Under the pieces are notes generated by a model. The model ran no database searches and had not been told where the DNA came from. It was given only the letters and a program-made list of their open reading frames with translations. Both the position numbers and the translations under genes were made by a program. DNA of 64,000 nucleotides. Origin: Gyrodactylus bullatarudis (Eukaryota > Platyhelminthes > Monogenea > Gyrodactylidea > Gyrodactylidae). The stretch spans positions 252,108 through 316,107 of the forward strand of contig SSNU01000039.1 in NCBI GenBank assembly GCA_012064415.1, written 5' to 3'. Shown here one piece after another: positions 11,646 to 23,911 of the stretch. Every line of letters starts with the position of its first letter. Positions within the stretch are counted from its first letter, which is position 1.

Positions 11646-13013
11646 AGCTTTATCAAATGAGTTTTGATTTGTTTTATTGTATAGAAATCTTACACATTTT
11701 TAATCAAATAACAATTCTTCTCTAGAGTTAAATTTTATAATGTCTTAGCAAGCTATCTCCCTAGTAGGTTGATATCATTAATCCTTGATCTATTATTATC
11801 AAAGCTTAAAGAACAATAGATAGATTCAATTATGATCCTAGGTATCCTTAGAGATAATTCTTGCGAAGAAGAAGAAGGTATCAAATTTCTTTTAGAAATT
11901 TTAATAAGCTCTTGAATTTTAATATGAATAGTTTTTGAAAAAATATATATTTCACAAGATTATCGAAAATTAATACTTGTTTTAATAATTTTATTTTCGT
12001 TACCTTTTCGGTTTTTTTCAGACGGATCTGAATTATCTGAAAAACTAATTTTTAGACCCTGAAAAGGGTCAACTATTTTAGCTCAAGTGATTACTTCAGG
12101 ATAAGACCACAAACAGGTTTCGCCCTAATTTAAGTTTCGTAAGTAATTAAACGTAGCTCGAACAGCTATTATGAATAACATTTGATTCATGGAGAAAACA
12201 CTGTATACTATATATATATCTCAAATTCGGTTGAGCTACAGAGGACTCCAATCTCTAATTCTTTCGAATATATATTCACCTTCCTTTGAGAAGATAATTT
12301 ATGTCAGTTATCATCAGGGCAACAAAAATGGCTATAAATGCTTATGGGTTTAATCGATTCGTTTTATCACATTTATTTAAGATTATTTTAAAAATCAGGT
12401 TATATGACAGATGTAACCAAGTTTTAAGGGCTTATTTTGCCTATAAAATGACTTTAACGATAAGGTATTAATCGATTATGGATTCAGCATTTTTGTTGAA
12501 CACGCCTTACTATCTTAAATTTTCAAGCCCAAATATTAGGAGATACCGTTCAAGTTGTACAACTTGTACTGTATGAAGTGTCATTGGTAAAATTTAGTAT
12601 TGGCAATATTTTAGATTATATTTACGTCTTACTACTTACAAGTGATCGCTTATCTAAAGGTCTTATTTTTATTTTTCAGGTCATTTTTTGATGTCCTATT
12701 GAGCCGATTTTTAGGTATTATTTTTGGTTATCATTTTTCCAGTTTTAGGAAAAAAGGATGAGAATTTAGTATTTTTATAAAAAACTCAATATTCACTCCG
12801 GACAGTGAGGAAAAATTTATTTTTCAAATTCCATAATCAAATGAGCCAATAACTTGTGGAACCTCAATTATATCTACGCAAGTTTTTGCATGGCCAAAGG
12901 TTAATTTCAAGAAAATCTTTCACGAATGCAACATAACTCTTGATTGATTAAAGATGTTTGACAAACATTGTTTGTATTTATTAGAAAAAACTTTGATTTA
13001 TCACAGAGGTCGT
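11646..13013. other. AT-rich intergenic region
   Basis: No gene seen. About 12780-12870 is a fragment of the foldback repeat type (ATGAGCCAATAA motif also at 3700). An AATAAA for the upstream minus-strand gene lies near 12975. Confidence 0.4.
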
Positions 13014-14112
13014 TCAAAAGCTTTGTTCCATCTCAGTGGCTTCATCCTCCTCAGCTAGAAATGACGCGGTAAAGGGGCATTTGAAATTGGTTTTGGGCCT
13101 TGTGTCCAGCTGAGATGCCGACTCATTTATATGGATTGTCTGATGAAAACCATACAGAGGTGTTGAATTCGTAAGAGATGTTGAAGAGGAGGAACTTGAC
13201 TTCTTCAACAATATCATACAGTCATCTTCGGTCTCAAGTTTTTTACATATGAGGCCAAACTTTTCGAATGATTCCACAGGGTCTAGTGAAGCCCAGCTCT
13301 CGGCAAAGACAAAGTAGGGTTGATGGGCAGTAGTTTCCAGATGAACTGTCGATTTCTGTTAGATTGGAATTGAATTTAATAGCAAATAAAATTTAATAAC
13401 CCAAAAAATTCTCTATTTACTTGCAGTTCTATTTGAAAGAAAAATATATCCTCTGATTATCTGCTCATATTTTGGGTTTAAGTCATTCTCAACTACTTTA
13501 CTAATAACGACTCTAAAATATTATGAATTTCAAATATCCGATGATTGAAATAAGGATAAAATTCCAACAAAATCTGTTTATTTATATAATTTGATTGTTG
13601 TTTGATTGGCCACAAATTTACATATTGCGAATCTTAGCTCAGTTATTTCTAAAACGTAGAAAAAGAGACCAACCTAGTGTGAGGGAAATATTTGTAGAAT
13701 ATTTACTAACCTTGTTGAATAATCTTGATTTGAATGAGTTATTCAGGTTTGTCAGTCTATCGAATTTGGTTGTCTTCTTACGTCCAGGATGTACAGTGAA
13801 TGTGATTTTGAAGAACTTTTCAGATAGCTTTTGAATTTTCGAGACTCTCGCCCAGCAGAGTCGATATTCAAGGGAAATATTCCATCTTGTCTGACAGATA
13901 GAATGCCAACTCGCATTAAAATCTTCCATGCGGAGGTCTTCAATGGCTCTGAGACGGCCGTTGACCAGTTTCGAGAGGTTGCCACGTTCAAAGTTTTGCA
14001 AATTCCCTGGGCTACACCATGGATTTCTATTGTAGAGGACTTCATCAACGGAATCTTTCAAGTCTTCCTTCAGATTGAGTTTCTCGTATTTTTTTGAGGA
14101 AACTTTACGCAT
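13014..14112 (-). CDS. Unrecognised 291-residue protein
   Basis: Four exons, minus strand: 14112-13711, 13673-13622, 13510-13421 and 13345-13014. Introns are 37, 111 and 75 bp and all phases close. The start is the first ATG after an upstream stop. The N-terminal half is basic and contains a Trp/Cys-rich stretch (SWHSICQTRW, then YRLCWARV) that faintly recalls an F-box, and a KITFTVHPGRKKTTKF strand-like segment. The third and fourth exons hold GYIFLSNRTAIHLETT and PYFVFAESW, probably a beta-sheet. The tail has a run of six Ser followed by an acidic end (AEEDEATEMEQSF). No signal peptide or membrane span. It lies 125 bp downstream of another minus-strand gene. The acceptor choices for exons 3 and 4 were fixed by phase and are less certain than the rest. 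Confidence 0.55.
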
Positions 14113-14237
14113 AGTGGCCTGGTTTTGTGAGTTGGTACTTCTTCAAAGTTGAAAAAAAGGTTCAGAATTTAATATAAAAATCATCTGTCTACTTTAGAGT
14201 AAATGCAAAAACAAATTTATTCAAAATAAATTGAATA

Positions 14238-14579
14238 TTAAACTTGCTTCTTTTTCTTGCCTTTAGATAGTCTCTTTAATAATCCCTGAGGGATAAATGG
14301 ACCTTGATTTGATTCCATCATTCTAGATGCCTCAGTCATATTGAAGTGGGCCCCTGATATTTCGTCCAATTTCTTCTGGAGTGAACTTGTTGTCTTTTGA
14401 AAGATACTCAAAAAGTATGGATTCTTAAATAGACCGGGTACTGCATCTTTCTTTTGGTGATGGCCGATGAACGGATTATTCAGATGGTTCTTTTCAAACC
14501 AATGTGTGATCATCTTCTCTTTTAATTGTCCATTGTCAAAGATTCGTGATAAATTCGACAGAGATGGTTGGTTTTCCAT
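14238..14579 (-). CDS. Unrecognised 113-residue basic protein
   Basis: One uninterrupted frame with ATG at 14579 and TAA at 14238, followed within about 20 bp by AATAAA. It is hydrophilic with a lysine-rich C-terminus (RLSKGKKKKQV) and no visible domain, signal or membrane span. A central segment (LKEKMITHWFEKNHLNNPF) could form an amphipathic helix. A tight poly(A) signal and a lack of low-complexity sequence favour a real gene or last exon. It may belong with the 14112 gene as a close tandem pair. Confidence 0.5.
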   Translation of the reverse strand: MENQPSLSNLSRIFDNGQLKEKMITHWFEKNHLNNPFIGHHQKKDAVPGLFKNPYFLSIFQKTTSSLQKKLDEISGAHFNMTEASRMMESNQGPFIPQGLLKRLSKGKKKKQV

Positions 14580-14859
14580 ATTGTTCAGGAGACCTATATG
14601 AAGATTTTAAGGTTAAATATGGAAATGTATCTGTTAATTTAACCTATGTAAACTTTTCAAAATCAAAAGATTAATTACAAAACTACATTTGATTCTCTCA
14701 TGTGTTCTGTAATATACCAATAAAGATTTTTCAAATTTCAAAAAGCAATAAAAATTTTTCTTGAATCAAAATTCCTTGATCTATATTTAAGACTGTCATA
14801 TCTCAAGTTTACTGGAAATTGCATAGTTGAGTGACGTGGCCCAAACTACCCTATATTAA

Positions 14860-15470
14860 ACAAAAATAGATGAATGTGATTGTTAGAGATATTTTGGAAT
14901 CCTATTCATGTTGCCGTTTGAAGAAAAATATTCTGAAAACAAATATTTTTATGGGAATATTAGTGATTTTGAAAATTCGATCACAGTTTTTCGAATTTTG
15001 AACTGAAAATTTTTATTTATCTTTTTGAAAGTGAAAGTAGTATCATAATTAGACAAGAAAGCTGAATTTCATCTTCAATTTTTCCGATAGTTCCATCATT
15101 TTCGAGGGATTTCAAATTGAAATTGTTCAATTCCGTTGAAAAATGTTTTGGATGAAATTTCGTACATCTAATAAGACGTCCTGTAATATAGTTAAAATAG
15201 TCTCTGAGCTATTTCGAAATCGTCAACTCTTTAAATGCTTCTGGTATTGATTTTAAAAAATTTGGAAAAAATTCAAATTTTACTGATGTTTTTTCTATTT
15301 CGGATTTTGAATATAAAAGACATTTTTAATAAAAATATAAATCTATATAGACTATTGAGAACGTTAAAAATTCATAATTTTCTAAAAATTTGTTTATTCA
15401 ATACCAGAAGTATTTTAGAAGAATTTTACTCAGCAAGGCGTGGTGGAATGATTTCGAAATAGCTCAAAGA
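14860..15470. repeat. Foldback-family fragment followed by a short inverted pair
   Basis: 14870-15130 matches the internal part of family A (CCTATTCATGTTGCCGTTTGAAG; TTTTATTTATC). At 15199-15216 and 15447-15463 the sequence GAGCTATTTCGAAATC recurs in inverted orientation, a separate small hairpin element. The open frame between them is low-complexity and not convincing. Confidence 0.5.
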
Positions 15471-15639
15471 TTAACTAAACAAAGCTACACGCTTTACGAA
15501 ATTTCATTCAAGTCTAATGAATAATTTCTTCGTTTCGGCATATGCGAAGACTATTTTCAGTGCATGTGAGCTAAAAAACTCTCCCATAGATAGCCACAAT
15601 GGAGAAAAAAGTGAAAAAGATCATATTTCGGGCAGGGTA

Positions 15640-15905
15640 GTTGAAGATTGTATGAGTAATTTTACTCATAGATATGGCTTGTACAAGTTAATAATTTCTC
15701 TTTCACTCATACATCTATGCTATGATCACCAGGAATTTTGTAAAGAATAAAAAATTTCGAAATTGATCCAGTATGATCTCCTTGTCTAAGATTTCTTGTA
15801 ACTGGATAACTGGATCTTGTAGAAAATTTCTTTATAGTCCGTCCTATATATAGAGCCCGACAATTGCATTGAAATTTATAAATTAGGTTTAACTGAACGC
15901 TTATG
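15640..15905 (-). mobile_element. Penelope-like element fragment (GIY-YIG endonuclease end)
   Basis: Read on the minus strand this gives IYKFQCNC and ALYIGRTIKK, the hallmark start of the GIY-YIG nuclease that follows the reverse transcriptase in Penelope-like retroelements, then FFILYKIPGDHSID. The same pieces occur in the plus-strand fragment at 61628. In-frame stops break the reading, so it is dead. A piece of foldback repeat starts at about 15910 immediately 5' of it, cutting off the rest. Confidence 0.8.
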
Positions 15906-15909
15906 GATC

Positions 15910-18061
15910 AAATTTGTGGGCCTCATGATTTAGATTCCAAAAAACATGGTCAACTTTGATTTTCTGATAAAAATATTGAGAGTTTTGAAAAAATCATAAA
16001 TTCCAATATTCATGTTAACTAGCTTTATTAGGAAAATCGGCAGGAAAGTGAGTTTTAATAATTTTATTTTTGATTTTCATGATTTTAAAATGAAATTTCT
16101 GATCAATCATCAAAACGTATTTTATTTGAAAATATCCATAATTTTGCTTATCGTCTGCTAAATTTTTCTTAGTTATTTTTTTGAAGAAAACTCATCTTAA
16201 ATACGACAGATTTGATAAAAACAATACTATTTTAAATCAACAGAAAACATTTTAAATAAAAATGAATCATAGTAAAATTCATAGAAAACGTTTTTTATAA
16301 AAATCATAATGAATCATAGTAAAATTCATTGATAACCTTACACCCTCTACGACAGTACAAGTGTGTCATAAATCTCTGGTGAAGACAGTTATTATTTTTT
16401 ATTTAATTTAACTTCCTTTACATGCATATATGTTGTCAATAAATAGTGGTTAGTTGTTCTTGAATATGCACTTGAATAAAAATACTAAATGAAAATTTAT
16501 TGCATTTCTATTCAAATTGTAGAACCTATCAGGAAGAGAGTAAGTCCCGTTAATAGGCTACTTTTCCGAGAGGGGATATGTTTCTATAGAGGTAAGAGTC
16601 ATTAACATTGCATTATAATTCAGGATGTATAACCTTAATTTATTTGTTTATACAAAATCAAGCCATCTATCATGAATGCAATTGAAAATGACAAATTGTG
16701 ATTTATTGTTTATCTTTCTTTTCTCTCTGATGGGTTTGAATGCATCGAATTCAAACTTTTTAGCCTGATGGGAGAATCAAGTAAGCTTTTTTTATTCCCC
16801 ACATTAGTTGCCATGAGAGAGTCCCGTTGCTTTCTTCTTGCAAAAAGAAAACAAATCCGAGAGTAAACATAGAGAAAATAATAAGAAAGTAAGAGTAATT
16901 GACGAATGATTGACATAGACGAGAAAGAGTCTAAAATTGGGACCAATGCATAATATGAATATTTAACAATACTCACGAAATACTTGGTTCTTCTAGGATC
17001 TCTCCTGTTGTGTAGGTTTTATAATCGGGAGTTGTGTAGTGAGATTCCAGGGAATGAAACTGCGTCTATATAGTTTTTATAGACACACTTCTGATCCCTT
17101 CCCTTCTATAGTAGAATAAACCAATGAAATTGTGTAGTGAAAATACTATCTATACTGTAATAACATATATAGTATGTAATACCACCCCCTTGCAGACTCT
17201 ATTTTACCCACACGTTAACCGTTAATCTACTATGGATCTATTGTATTCCATCTTTTCCTCCATTTACTACTATAGACACACGTTTTCTACAACACAAAAA
17301 TCTATATAGTGTAGATATGATGAATACGCCCACACATAAATGAATGAATTTCACGCGCGTAAAATATTATACAACAATTGTATACGTGTAGTAATATAAA
17401 GTAGTATGCGTGTATGTTAGAAGAATAGTAGTATACAAAAAGTATACATTTATACTATTAAATGAAATTCATTGATAATTCGATCATGATTAGTAAAAAA
17501 CATTTCTTTTTTTGGACCAATCGTAGTTGAGAAGGATGCATCTTTGATTTGATTACTAGTTTTATTTTACAAATTTCGTTAAAATATCAAATAAACCAAT
17601 TGCGATAGATATTTTGAGGTTTTAGTTAATTGAATCATTTCAAGACTCGTTTTACTACATAAACAAGTTTTAATGGCCAACCTAAGCTTGGTAGAAAAGC
17701 AAATTTGATATGTGGATAGATTACAACGAGTACAATTTTGTGTTAATCTTGCAACGATTATTGAAAATTTTCATAATTTACATAACTGATGCATGAAAAG
17801 ATATTTTGGAGCGAAATTTGGTAGAATGGTTAATTTCATCATATCATATCGGAGTAGTAAAAATTCATTGAAAACTTTTAAATGCTTAGTATGTGATTAC
17901 TAGGCCGGTAAAAGTCGATAATTTAATCCATAACTGTAACAATCCCTTGGATCAATTTCTGATACTGTAAAAAATTCTTTTGAAAAATTCCCTATTTTCC
18001 AATCCATCCAATGAAAATTAAGAAACTGATTTTCTAGTCATTTTTTTGTTAATTTACTGAC
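15910..18061. other. AT-rich intergenic region
   Basis: 15915-16025 is one arm of foldback family A (GGGCCTCATGATTTAG). At 16261-16330 a block containing ATGAATCATAGTAAAATTCAT is tandemly duplicated with a period of about 48 bp. A TATAAAAA at 17074-17081 (minus) precedes a possible untranslated exon ending in a GTGAGT donor near 16975, but no coding partner is clear. Confidence 0.4.
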
Positions 18062-18223
18062 ATGAGAGATGCCTACAGTCAAGTGGTTGGCATGTATGGA
18101 CTCCACACTGTGCAGTGGTCTTTCTCAATGCTCAAAAAGGCTCTAACAAAGAGCGAATTATTCAAGACTGGCAATCTAAAAGTGCAATTTTATAATCGTT
18201 TAATTATAATACAATATTTGTGA
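18062..18223 (+). CDS. Possible small ORF (53 codons), unrecognised
   Basis: An ATG-to-TGA frame whose first 35 codons are much richer in G+C than the desert around it. It includes VGMYGLHTVQWSFSMLKKAL. I do not recognise it. It may be an isolated exon, a decayed pseudogene or a transposon scrap; no good splice partners were found. The local composition is the only reason to list it. Confidence 0.2.
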   Translation: MRDAYSQVVGMYGLHTVQWSFSMLKKALTKSELFKTGNLKVQFYNRLIIIQYL

Positions 18224-18975
18224 AAGATTAATCAATTTAATTTAAATTAATTCGTCGTAATCTACCTAGAAAACGATGTCGATTTCGTCAAGTCGAAAAT
18301 TTTTACCAGTCTAGTGATGACAAGAATGCAATTTTTGAAGCAATTAGATACCAAAATTTATAGAATCAAAACTTCATCCCTCGTAAGATTTTAGTGATTA
18401 AAGGTCCATAGAAAACTGGGTTGCAATTCGAAATACAGCCATTTTGATTTCGTAAGCTATTCTATATGTTACAATACACATGTTACAATAGAAAAATAGA
18501 AAATTTCTATCGAAACTTAATCAAAAAATTAATAAATTCTACGTAACAAACAAGAAGCAAGAGTTGTTCTGAATGAGAGAATCTTACAAGTGATTCGAGC
18601 ATAAAAATAATAAAACAAAGAAAATTCAGTATTTTCCTGCTTATTGTTTGAAATCTATGCAAATAAGGCATGAATTTGAATTTAATTAAGAAATCCTTCT
18701 TCTAAGCTTGACGTTTTTTGTTATTTCTGTCCCAAATCTTCCCTAGGGTGTTATCCCTAAAAGAAAAACAAGTCAAATTGAAAAAAAGATTCGAAAAACT
18801 GAATTTGAATAATGTATAGATGTCTGATGTTTAACACTGTTATTATTTGTATTATTACCATCACCCCACGCAAGGAATATAATTTTGTTTTTATTCCGAA
18901 ATTGTATAAATTATAAAAGAATTGTGGGATTATCTTGATGAAATTTTACATCACCTCTTTAGTTGTTATGATGGT

Positions 18976-19668
18976 TAGACTTATACGACGAAATTTTACA
19001 AAATTACTTAAATCACCCATCGATATGAAATCTTCAAGTATTTTAATATCACCAAATTTCGCTTCAAAATTCCTTTCCGTGCTTCTGGAATAAGATAAAA
19101 TTTTCAAATTTAAAACGTTTTTTATTGTTTTATATTTATAATTTTAACTTGAATTCACATTATTTCTTTACATAAACAAGTAAAAATGACTTAAATCCTT
19201 TTGAAATTGTTTTTCAATTAATAATTAACATGTGATAGACTTGAACGAAATTTTACAAAATTACTTAAATCGATATGAAAAAACTAAATATATCTGGAAT
19301 AGGATAAACAAAATTGTGAAAATTTTTAAATTTAAAACGGTTTTTTGACCTATCAAAATTGTAAAAAAATAAAAATTCATGAAAAATAAGAGAAATTTCG
19401 TTTTGAGATATTGAAAAAACAATTTTAAAAGTGATCTTTACAACTTTATATAAAGAAATACTGTGAATTCAAGTTAAAATTATAAATATAAAACAATAAA
19501 AAAACGTTTTAAATTTGAAATTTTTACAATTTTGTTTATCTTATTCCAGAAGCATTGAAAGGTATTTTGAAGCAAAATTTGGTGGGATTATATTCAAATA
19601 CGTGAAGATTAGTTTTTTCATATCGATGGGTGATTTAAGTAATTTTGCAAAATTTCGTCCAAGTCTAA
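18976..19668. repeat. Foldback element with arms of about 200 bp
   Basis: The left arm (from TAGACTTATACGACGAAAT through CTTCTGGAATAAG to ACTTGAATTCACA) is mirrored by the right arm (TGTGAATTCAAGTTAAAAT through CTTATTCCAGAAGC to ATTTCGTCCAAGTCTA). A partial third copy of the terminus lies inside at about 19232. No coding capacity. The ends differ from family A. Confidence 0.8.
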
Positions 19669-19690
19669 TATGTAATACATATACACCTTA

Positions 19691-20407
19691 TTAATATGAA
19701 GATGGGAAAGTATGCCTTTTACAAAACTATGAATTTTTTCATCAAGAAATCGAATTTGATCAAGAATTTTTGGAATCTAGATCGTAGGTTCCACTTTCAG
19801 AATCTGAAGAAAAAAAACTTGAAAAAAATCAAATTTTAAGAAATTTATGGAAAATTTCAAATCTAGCGATGGCGCTGGATTCCCATTTTTTGAACTTTAT
19901 TTTTGTTGATTTAAAAGTGAGAGAGTGATAAAAAGTTGTTTTCTAGGATCACGATTAGTCAAAGAAATTAAATATACTGATTCAGATTTTGAGAATCTGC
20001 CCCTCTTCTTGTGAAAATCGAATTTCGACTTTTTGAACATTTTCACTACTTGAAAATCGATGAATTTTTGGTGATTCAAGATCCCTGGAAAATGTCGAGT
20101 CCATTGAAATTTTCATAGTCATAATCGGTTTCTTTGACTAATCGTGATCATAGAAAACAACTTTTGATCACTCCCTCACTTTTAAATCAACAAAAATTAT
20201 TAACTCAAAGTTCAAAAATTGGGAATCCGGCGCCATTTGAAATTTGCCATAAATTTCTTAAGATTTGATTTTTTTCAAGTTTTTTTTCTTCAGATCCTGA
20301 AAGTGGAACCTACGATCTAGATTCCAAAAATTCTTGATCAAATTCGATTTCTTGATGAAAAAATTCATAATTTTGTAAAAAGCATACATTCCCATCTTCA
20401 TATTACT
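19691..20407. repeat. Foldback element, family A (complete copy)
   Basis: The left arm begins TTAATATGAAGATGGGAAAG and contains GAATCTAGATCGTAGGTTCC; the right arm at about 20280-20407 is the reverse complement and ends CATATTACTAGCTT. An inner inverted pair is also present, giving a nested two-stem shape. Confidence 0.85.
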
Positions 20408-20699
20408 AGCTTTAGAATACATGTAAATTTTTATCACTCCTGACATTTCTTAAATCAATATACACGATACAAAATCTCATTATTGTAGATCTGGTTAGTA
20501 CCATTGGTTACAGGGGTAGGCTAAAATACAATTTTGATTGCTCTTTTTTTATGTTGGATTTGAAGAACCCTGAAATATAAGTAGAATACATAGAAGATAA
20601 GGAATTAGGAATATTTATGAGCATCTAAAAAAGAACAGCTCATCAAATTAAGAAACACACTGACAGATGCGGGGCGAATGAAAGAAATTTCAAGAAATA

Positions 20700-21115
20700 C
20701 AAGCGACCTTAGAATTAGGGATAAATTTTACATTATGAGGGAAGATCGAGATCTTTGCATCCAAAAGAACCATACAAACAATTTGGAACTGCTCTTAGCC
20801 CTTATAAAATTAAGGGATTTTGATAACGAGGTTTGTTCCAACTTCAAATGATTCGCTCGGTCATATCTTCGGCAGCCTCGACAATATTGAGTCTCTGCCT
20901 CACTTCGTTCTAAAATTTCCACCAAGACAGAAATCTATCTTCTTTTACAGAAGTTTCAAGTGGTCATATCTCTCATAGTTTAGAAGATTACTAGTTCCAG
21001 AGCCAAATAATGCCAATTTTAGCCTCTATTTTCTTTTGAATGATTCAGAATCAAGAAAATTTTTTTCGCCAGGTGTGATGGAAAAATAATAATTTGGAAC
21101 ATGAAGGGTTATCTG
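20700..21115. repeat. TTAA-type MITE copy (family B), partial
   Basis: The block TCTCATAGTTTAGAAGAT through the right end GGAACATGAAGGGTTAT matches 34615-34764. The left boundary could not be defined. The overlapping minus-strand open frame is a shadow of this repeat. Confidence 0.55.
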
Positions 21116-22190
21116 ATTGGTTCAAGATACATCGTCAAAATCATAATAACATTTTGAGCTCATGACAATAAGTTCTCTTGGACTCTATTTCAGGAAATAC
21201 AGAATAACTGCCAACTATAGTTTACACAAATTCTGGTCGAAACAGTTTTCCTGTGGGACTAAATTGGAGAGGGGGTAGTGGAAAGAGTTTAAATTCAATA
21301 AACTTTTTATTAGTATTCTAATGTGAAATGTCCCTGGTTCTTTTACAATAAAAGAAACTAAGAGAAACATTAACTCCCCTCGGTCTAATTATAAAAATGG
21401 CCAAATTAGATTACAGTACTCTATCTAATTTCCCCTACTCTTGGATATATAGCGAGAGTAAAAGACAGATAAATAGAGAAATAGTGGGTACAAGAGACAA
21501 GTATACTCATTCTCAGATATACTCTCTCTGTATCGAAAGAGGAGAATGTAAATTGCCATTTCATTACTAAAGGAGTTATACAACAAAAGGTAACTTTATA
21601 CCTTTTTTGCATAGATAAAGCTAGAGTAACATTTTCTGATGAGCAGATGCTTAACCACGTGAATGTTTTTGGTCATTTACCTTTTTTTCTGGTAATTGGT
21701 TCGATTAATTGATTGTAAAAGATGGAAGAAATAGATTCGTTGAGGACATTTCCTAATCTTAAATACAAGTATGCTTACAAGTTTTGCAAATTAATTCAAA
21801 AATGTAATTGGGACAGATTATCTTTTCGATGATGAGAAATTTCATTTTAGGCATAAGGTCTGACAAGATAACTTTTTTATTCTATTTTTTTTCAAATAAA
21901 TAACGGGGTAAATACAAAAACATTAGGTAGGATGAGTAAATTGGTCAAAAACAATAGGTGTCAGATGAAGTAATAATAGATGATATTCGATATTGGCAAA
22001 AAATATCAACAGTGGCGAAATTCTGAAATCAGTATATAATTTTAAAGGTTTTATCCGATTAAGTTCCCTTCACCTCCACCCGTTTTATCATTCTTGGAAC
22101 TAAACTGTGTTTATTTGAAAAGTATTACTAACAAATTTATAAACTTATTCAAGTATTTTTATCGGAAAATCATAACTCCTAGCACTAAAG
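21116..22190. other. AT-rich intergenic region
   Basis: Read on both strands; no exon, RNA gene or clear repeat boundary was seen. Confidence 0.35.
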
Positions 22191-22790
22191 CTAATTGATA
22201 TGAAGTTGGGGATCTGTGATTTTTACGAAAAACTCGGTTCTTTCATCAAAAATTCGAATTTATAAGAGATTTTCTTGGAATCCTACTCATGTTGCCCAAT
22301 TTCACGAGTTGAAGAAAAAAATTATTTTCATGAAAAATAAAATAAGCTTAATTTATTCATGATGCATAACCTAAGTATCGTTTGGGAGCTGAATTTCGTT
22401 TTTTTGGTCATTTTCACTACTCAAAAATTGATGAAATTTCAATAAATCGATATTCCTAGGAAATGGTCAATCTTTAGAAAGTTTATCAGCGATATTCGGT
22501 TTTCTTGTCTTATTCTGATCCTAAAAAACATCTTTTTGCAATAGTTCCACATTCAAATCAATGAAAAATTTTGAGTTCAAAGTTCGAAAAAATGGGATTT
22601 TGGTGCCAAATCGAAATTTGAAAGATGACCATATTTTTCATGAAAATAATTTTTTTCTTTAACTCATGAAATTGGGCAACATGAGTAGGACTCCAAGAAA
22701 ATCTCATATACATTCGAATTTTTGATGAAAGAACCGAGTTTTTCGTAAAAATCACAGATCCCCAACTTCATATCAACCAACTTTATAAAA
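22191..22790. repeat. Foldback element, family A (complete copy)
   Basis: The left end TTGATATGAAGTTGGGGATC and CCTACTCATGTTGCCC are mirrored at 22670-22790 by GGGCAACATGAGTAGG and GATCCCCAACTTCATATCAA. Arms are about 150 bp with few mismatches, so this is one of the better preserved copies. Confidence 0.85.
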
Positions 22791-23911
22791 ATCACTATAA
22801 TCCTTATTTTTTTAAGAAATACTACACCTTTCTCTCCCCATTCTTTTTCTACAAATAGACCAATAAAAGCCAGAAGACAACATCAGATCAGGTAGCAAGC
22901 GAACAACGTTATAGTCTATGATCTATGCTGAACAGCTCCCTGAAGAGGTACAACTTTATGATCTTTAAGCCTTTGACAACCTTGAAGTGAGCCTTACTAA
23001 ATTTAAATTATTAGCCGTGTATGAGATACATTCAATTGTTTGATATCTGAACTTGGTGAATGGTCCCTAATATGTTCAAATCGATAGAAAAAACATTCAG
23101 ATAATCCTTGAAAGGAAAATTTATCCATTCTTTTTCAATTGGTTTTATGCTACATGTAATTATTATAACATAAAAAAGTTGAATAATACATTGATAGCGG
23201 AAGTTTATTGCAGAATTACACAAGTTCTTCCCAGTTCCCATAATACACGAGTAAATTTACGTTTTCTTCATCCAGAATTTCAAAATTATCTTCAAATTTT
23301 TAAATTTAAGATGATATTGCTTGTTGATTTAAATTCAAGTAAGTACAAATCAGTACTTAGAAATAGTCTTAAAGGAAAATGATCATGAAAAAACTTAAGC
23401 ATCTATCATAAATAGATTTTACAAGATTGGAACCATAATTGCTAAATAAATATCATTCAGCATAGGGAGGGCTAACCATAACTGCAATTATTAAAATTTC
23501 AACACAGTAAAATGCGACCGTAAATTGAATATTCAAAATTTTTCATTACAATTAATAATCAAAATTATTTATTTTGAAAAAAATTATTTACATTTACGTT
23601 TTTTAAAGTATTGAGATAATAGGGCCAAAGATTTATTTTTATGGGTTCAATAGTAAAAAGATAAAGAGGTGAACTTTGGTATTCTGAGGAGTTTTAGGTT
23701 ACTGTTTGATTTTTCATATTTTTATTACATGAATAATTGCTATGATACAAATAAAAAGAAAGCAAAACCTTTTTGTAGAAAAATATTCTGATAAAATGAG
23801 AATTGAGAAATTTTCCGTCCTATTCAAGTTTAATTAATTTGCATTTGAACCGCTTGATCGGCTCAATATTTCAAATACACTAATTAACTAGAATAACTAT
23901 TTGGCTACCTT
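22791..23911. other. Intergenic region with dispersed repeats
   Basis: 22843-22920 shares GCGAACAACGTTATA and its flanks with 39490-39540. 23840-23910 (GCATTTGAACCGCTTG to ACTAGAATAACTATTTGGCT) recurs as a direct copy at 59725-59815. No gene was seen. Confidence 0.45.

Noticed and set aside
15235..15462. Plus-strand 75-codon frame
   Set aside because: Leu/Ile/Asn-rich chance frame within a small inverted-repeat element.
16710..17081. Possible small minus-strand gene: TATAAAAA, exon with GTGAGT donor, then an 88-codon frame
   Set aside because: No start codon in the first exon, the downstream frame opens inside the presumed intron, and the amino-acid pattern is partly low-complexity. Kept only as a note in the intergenic entry.
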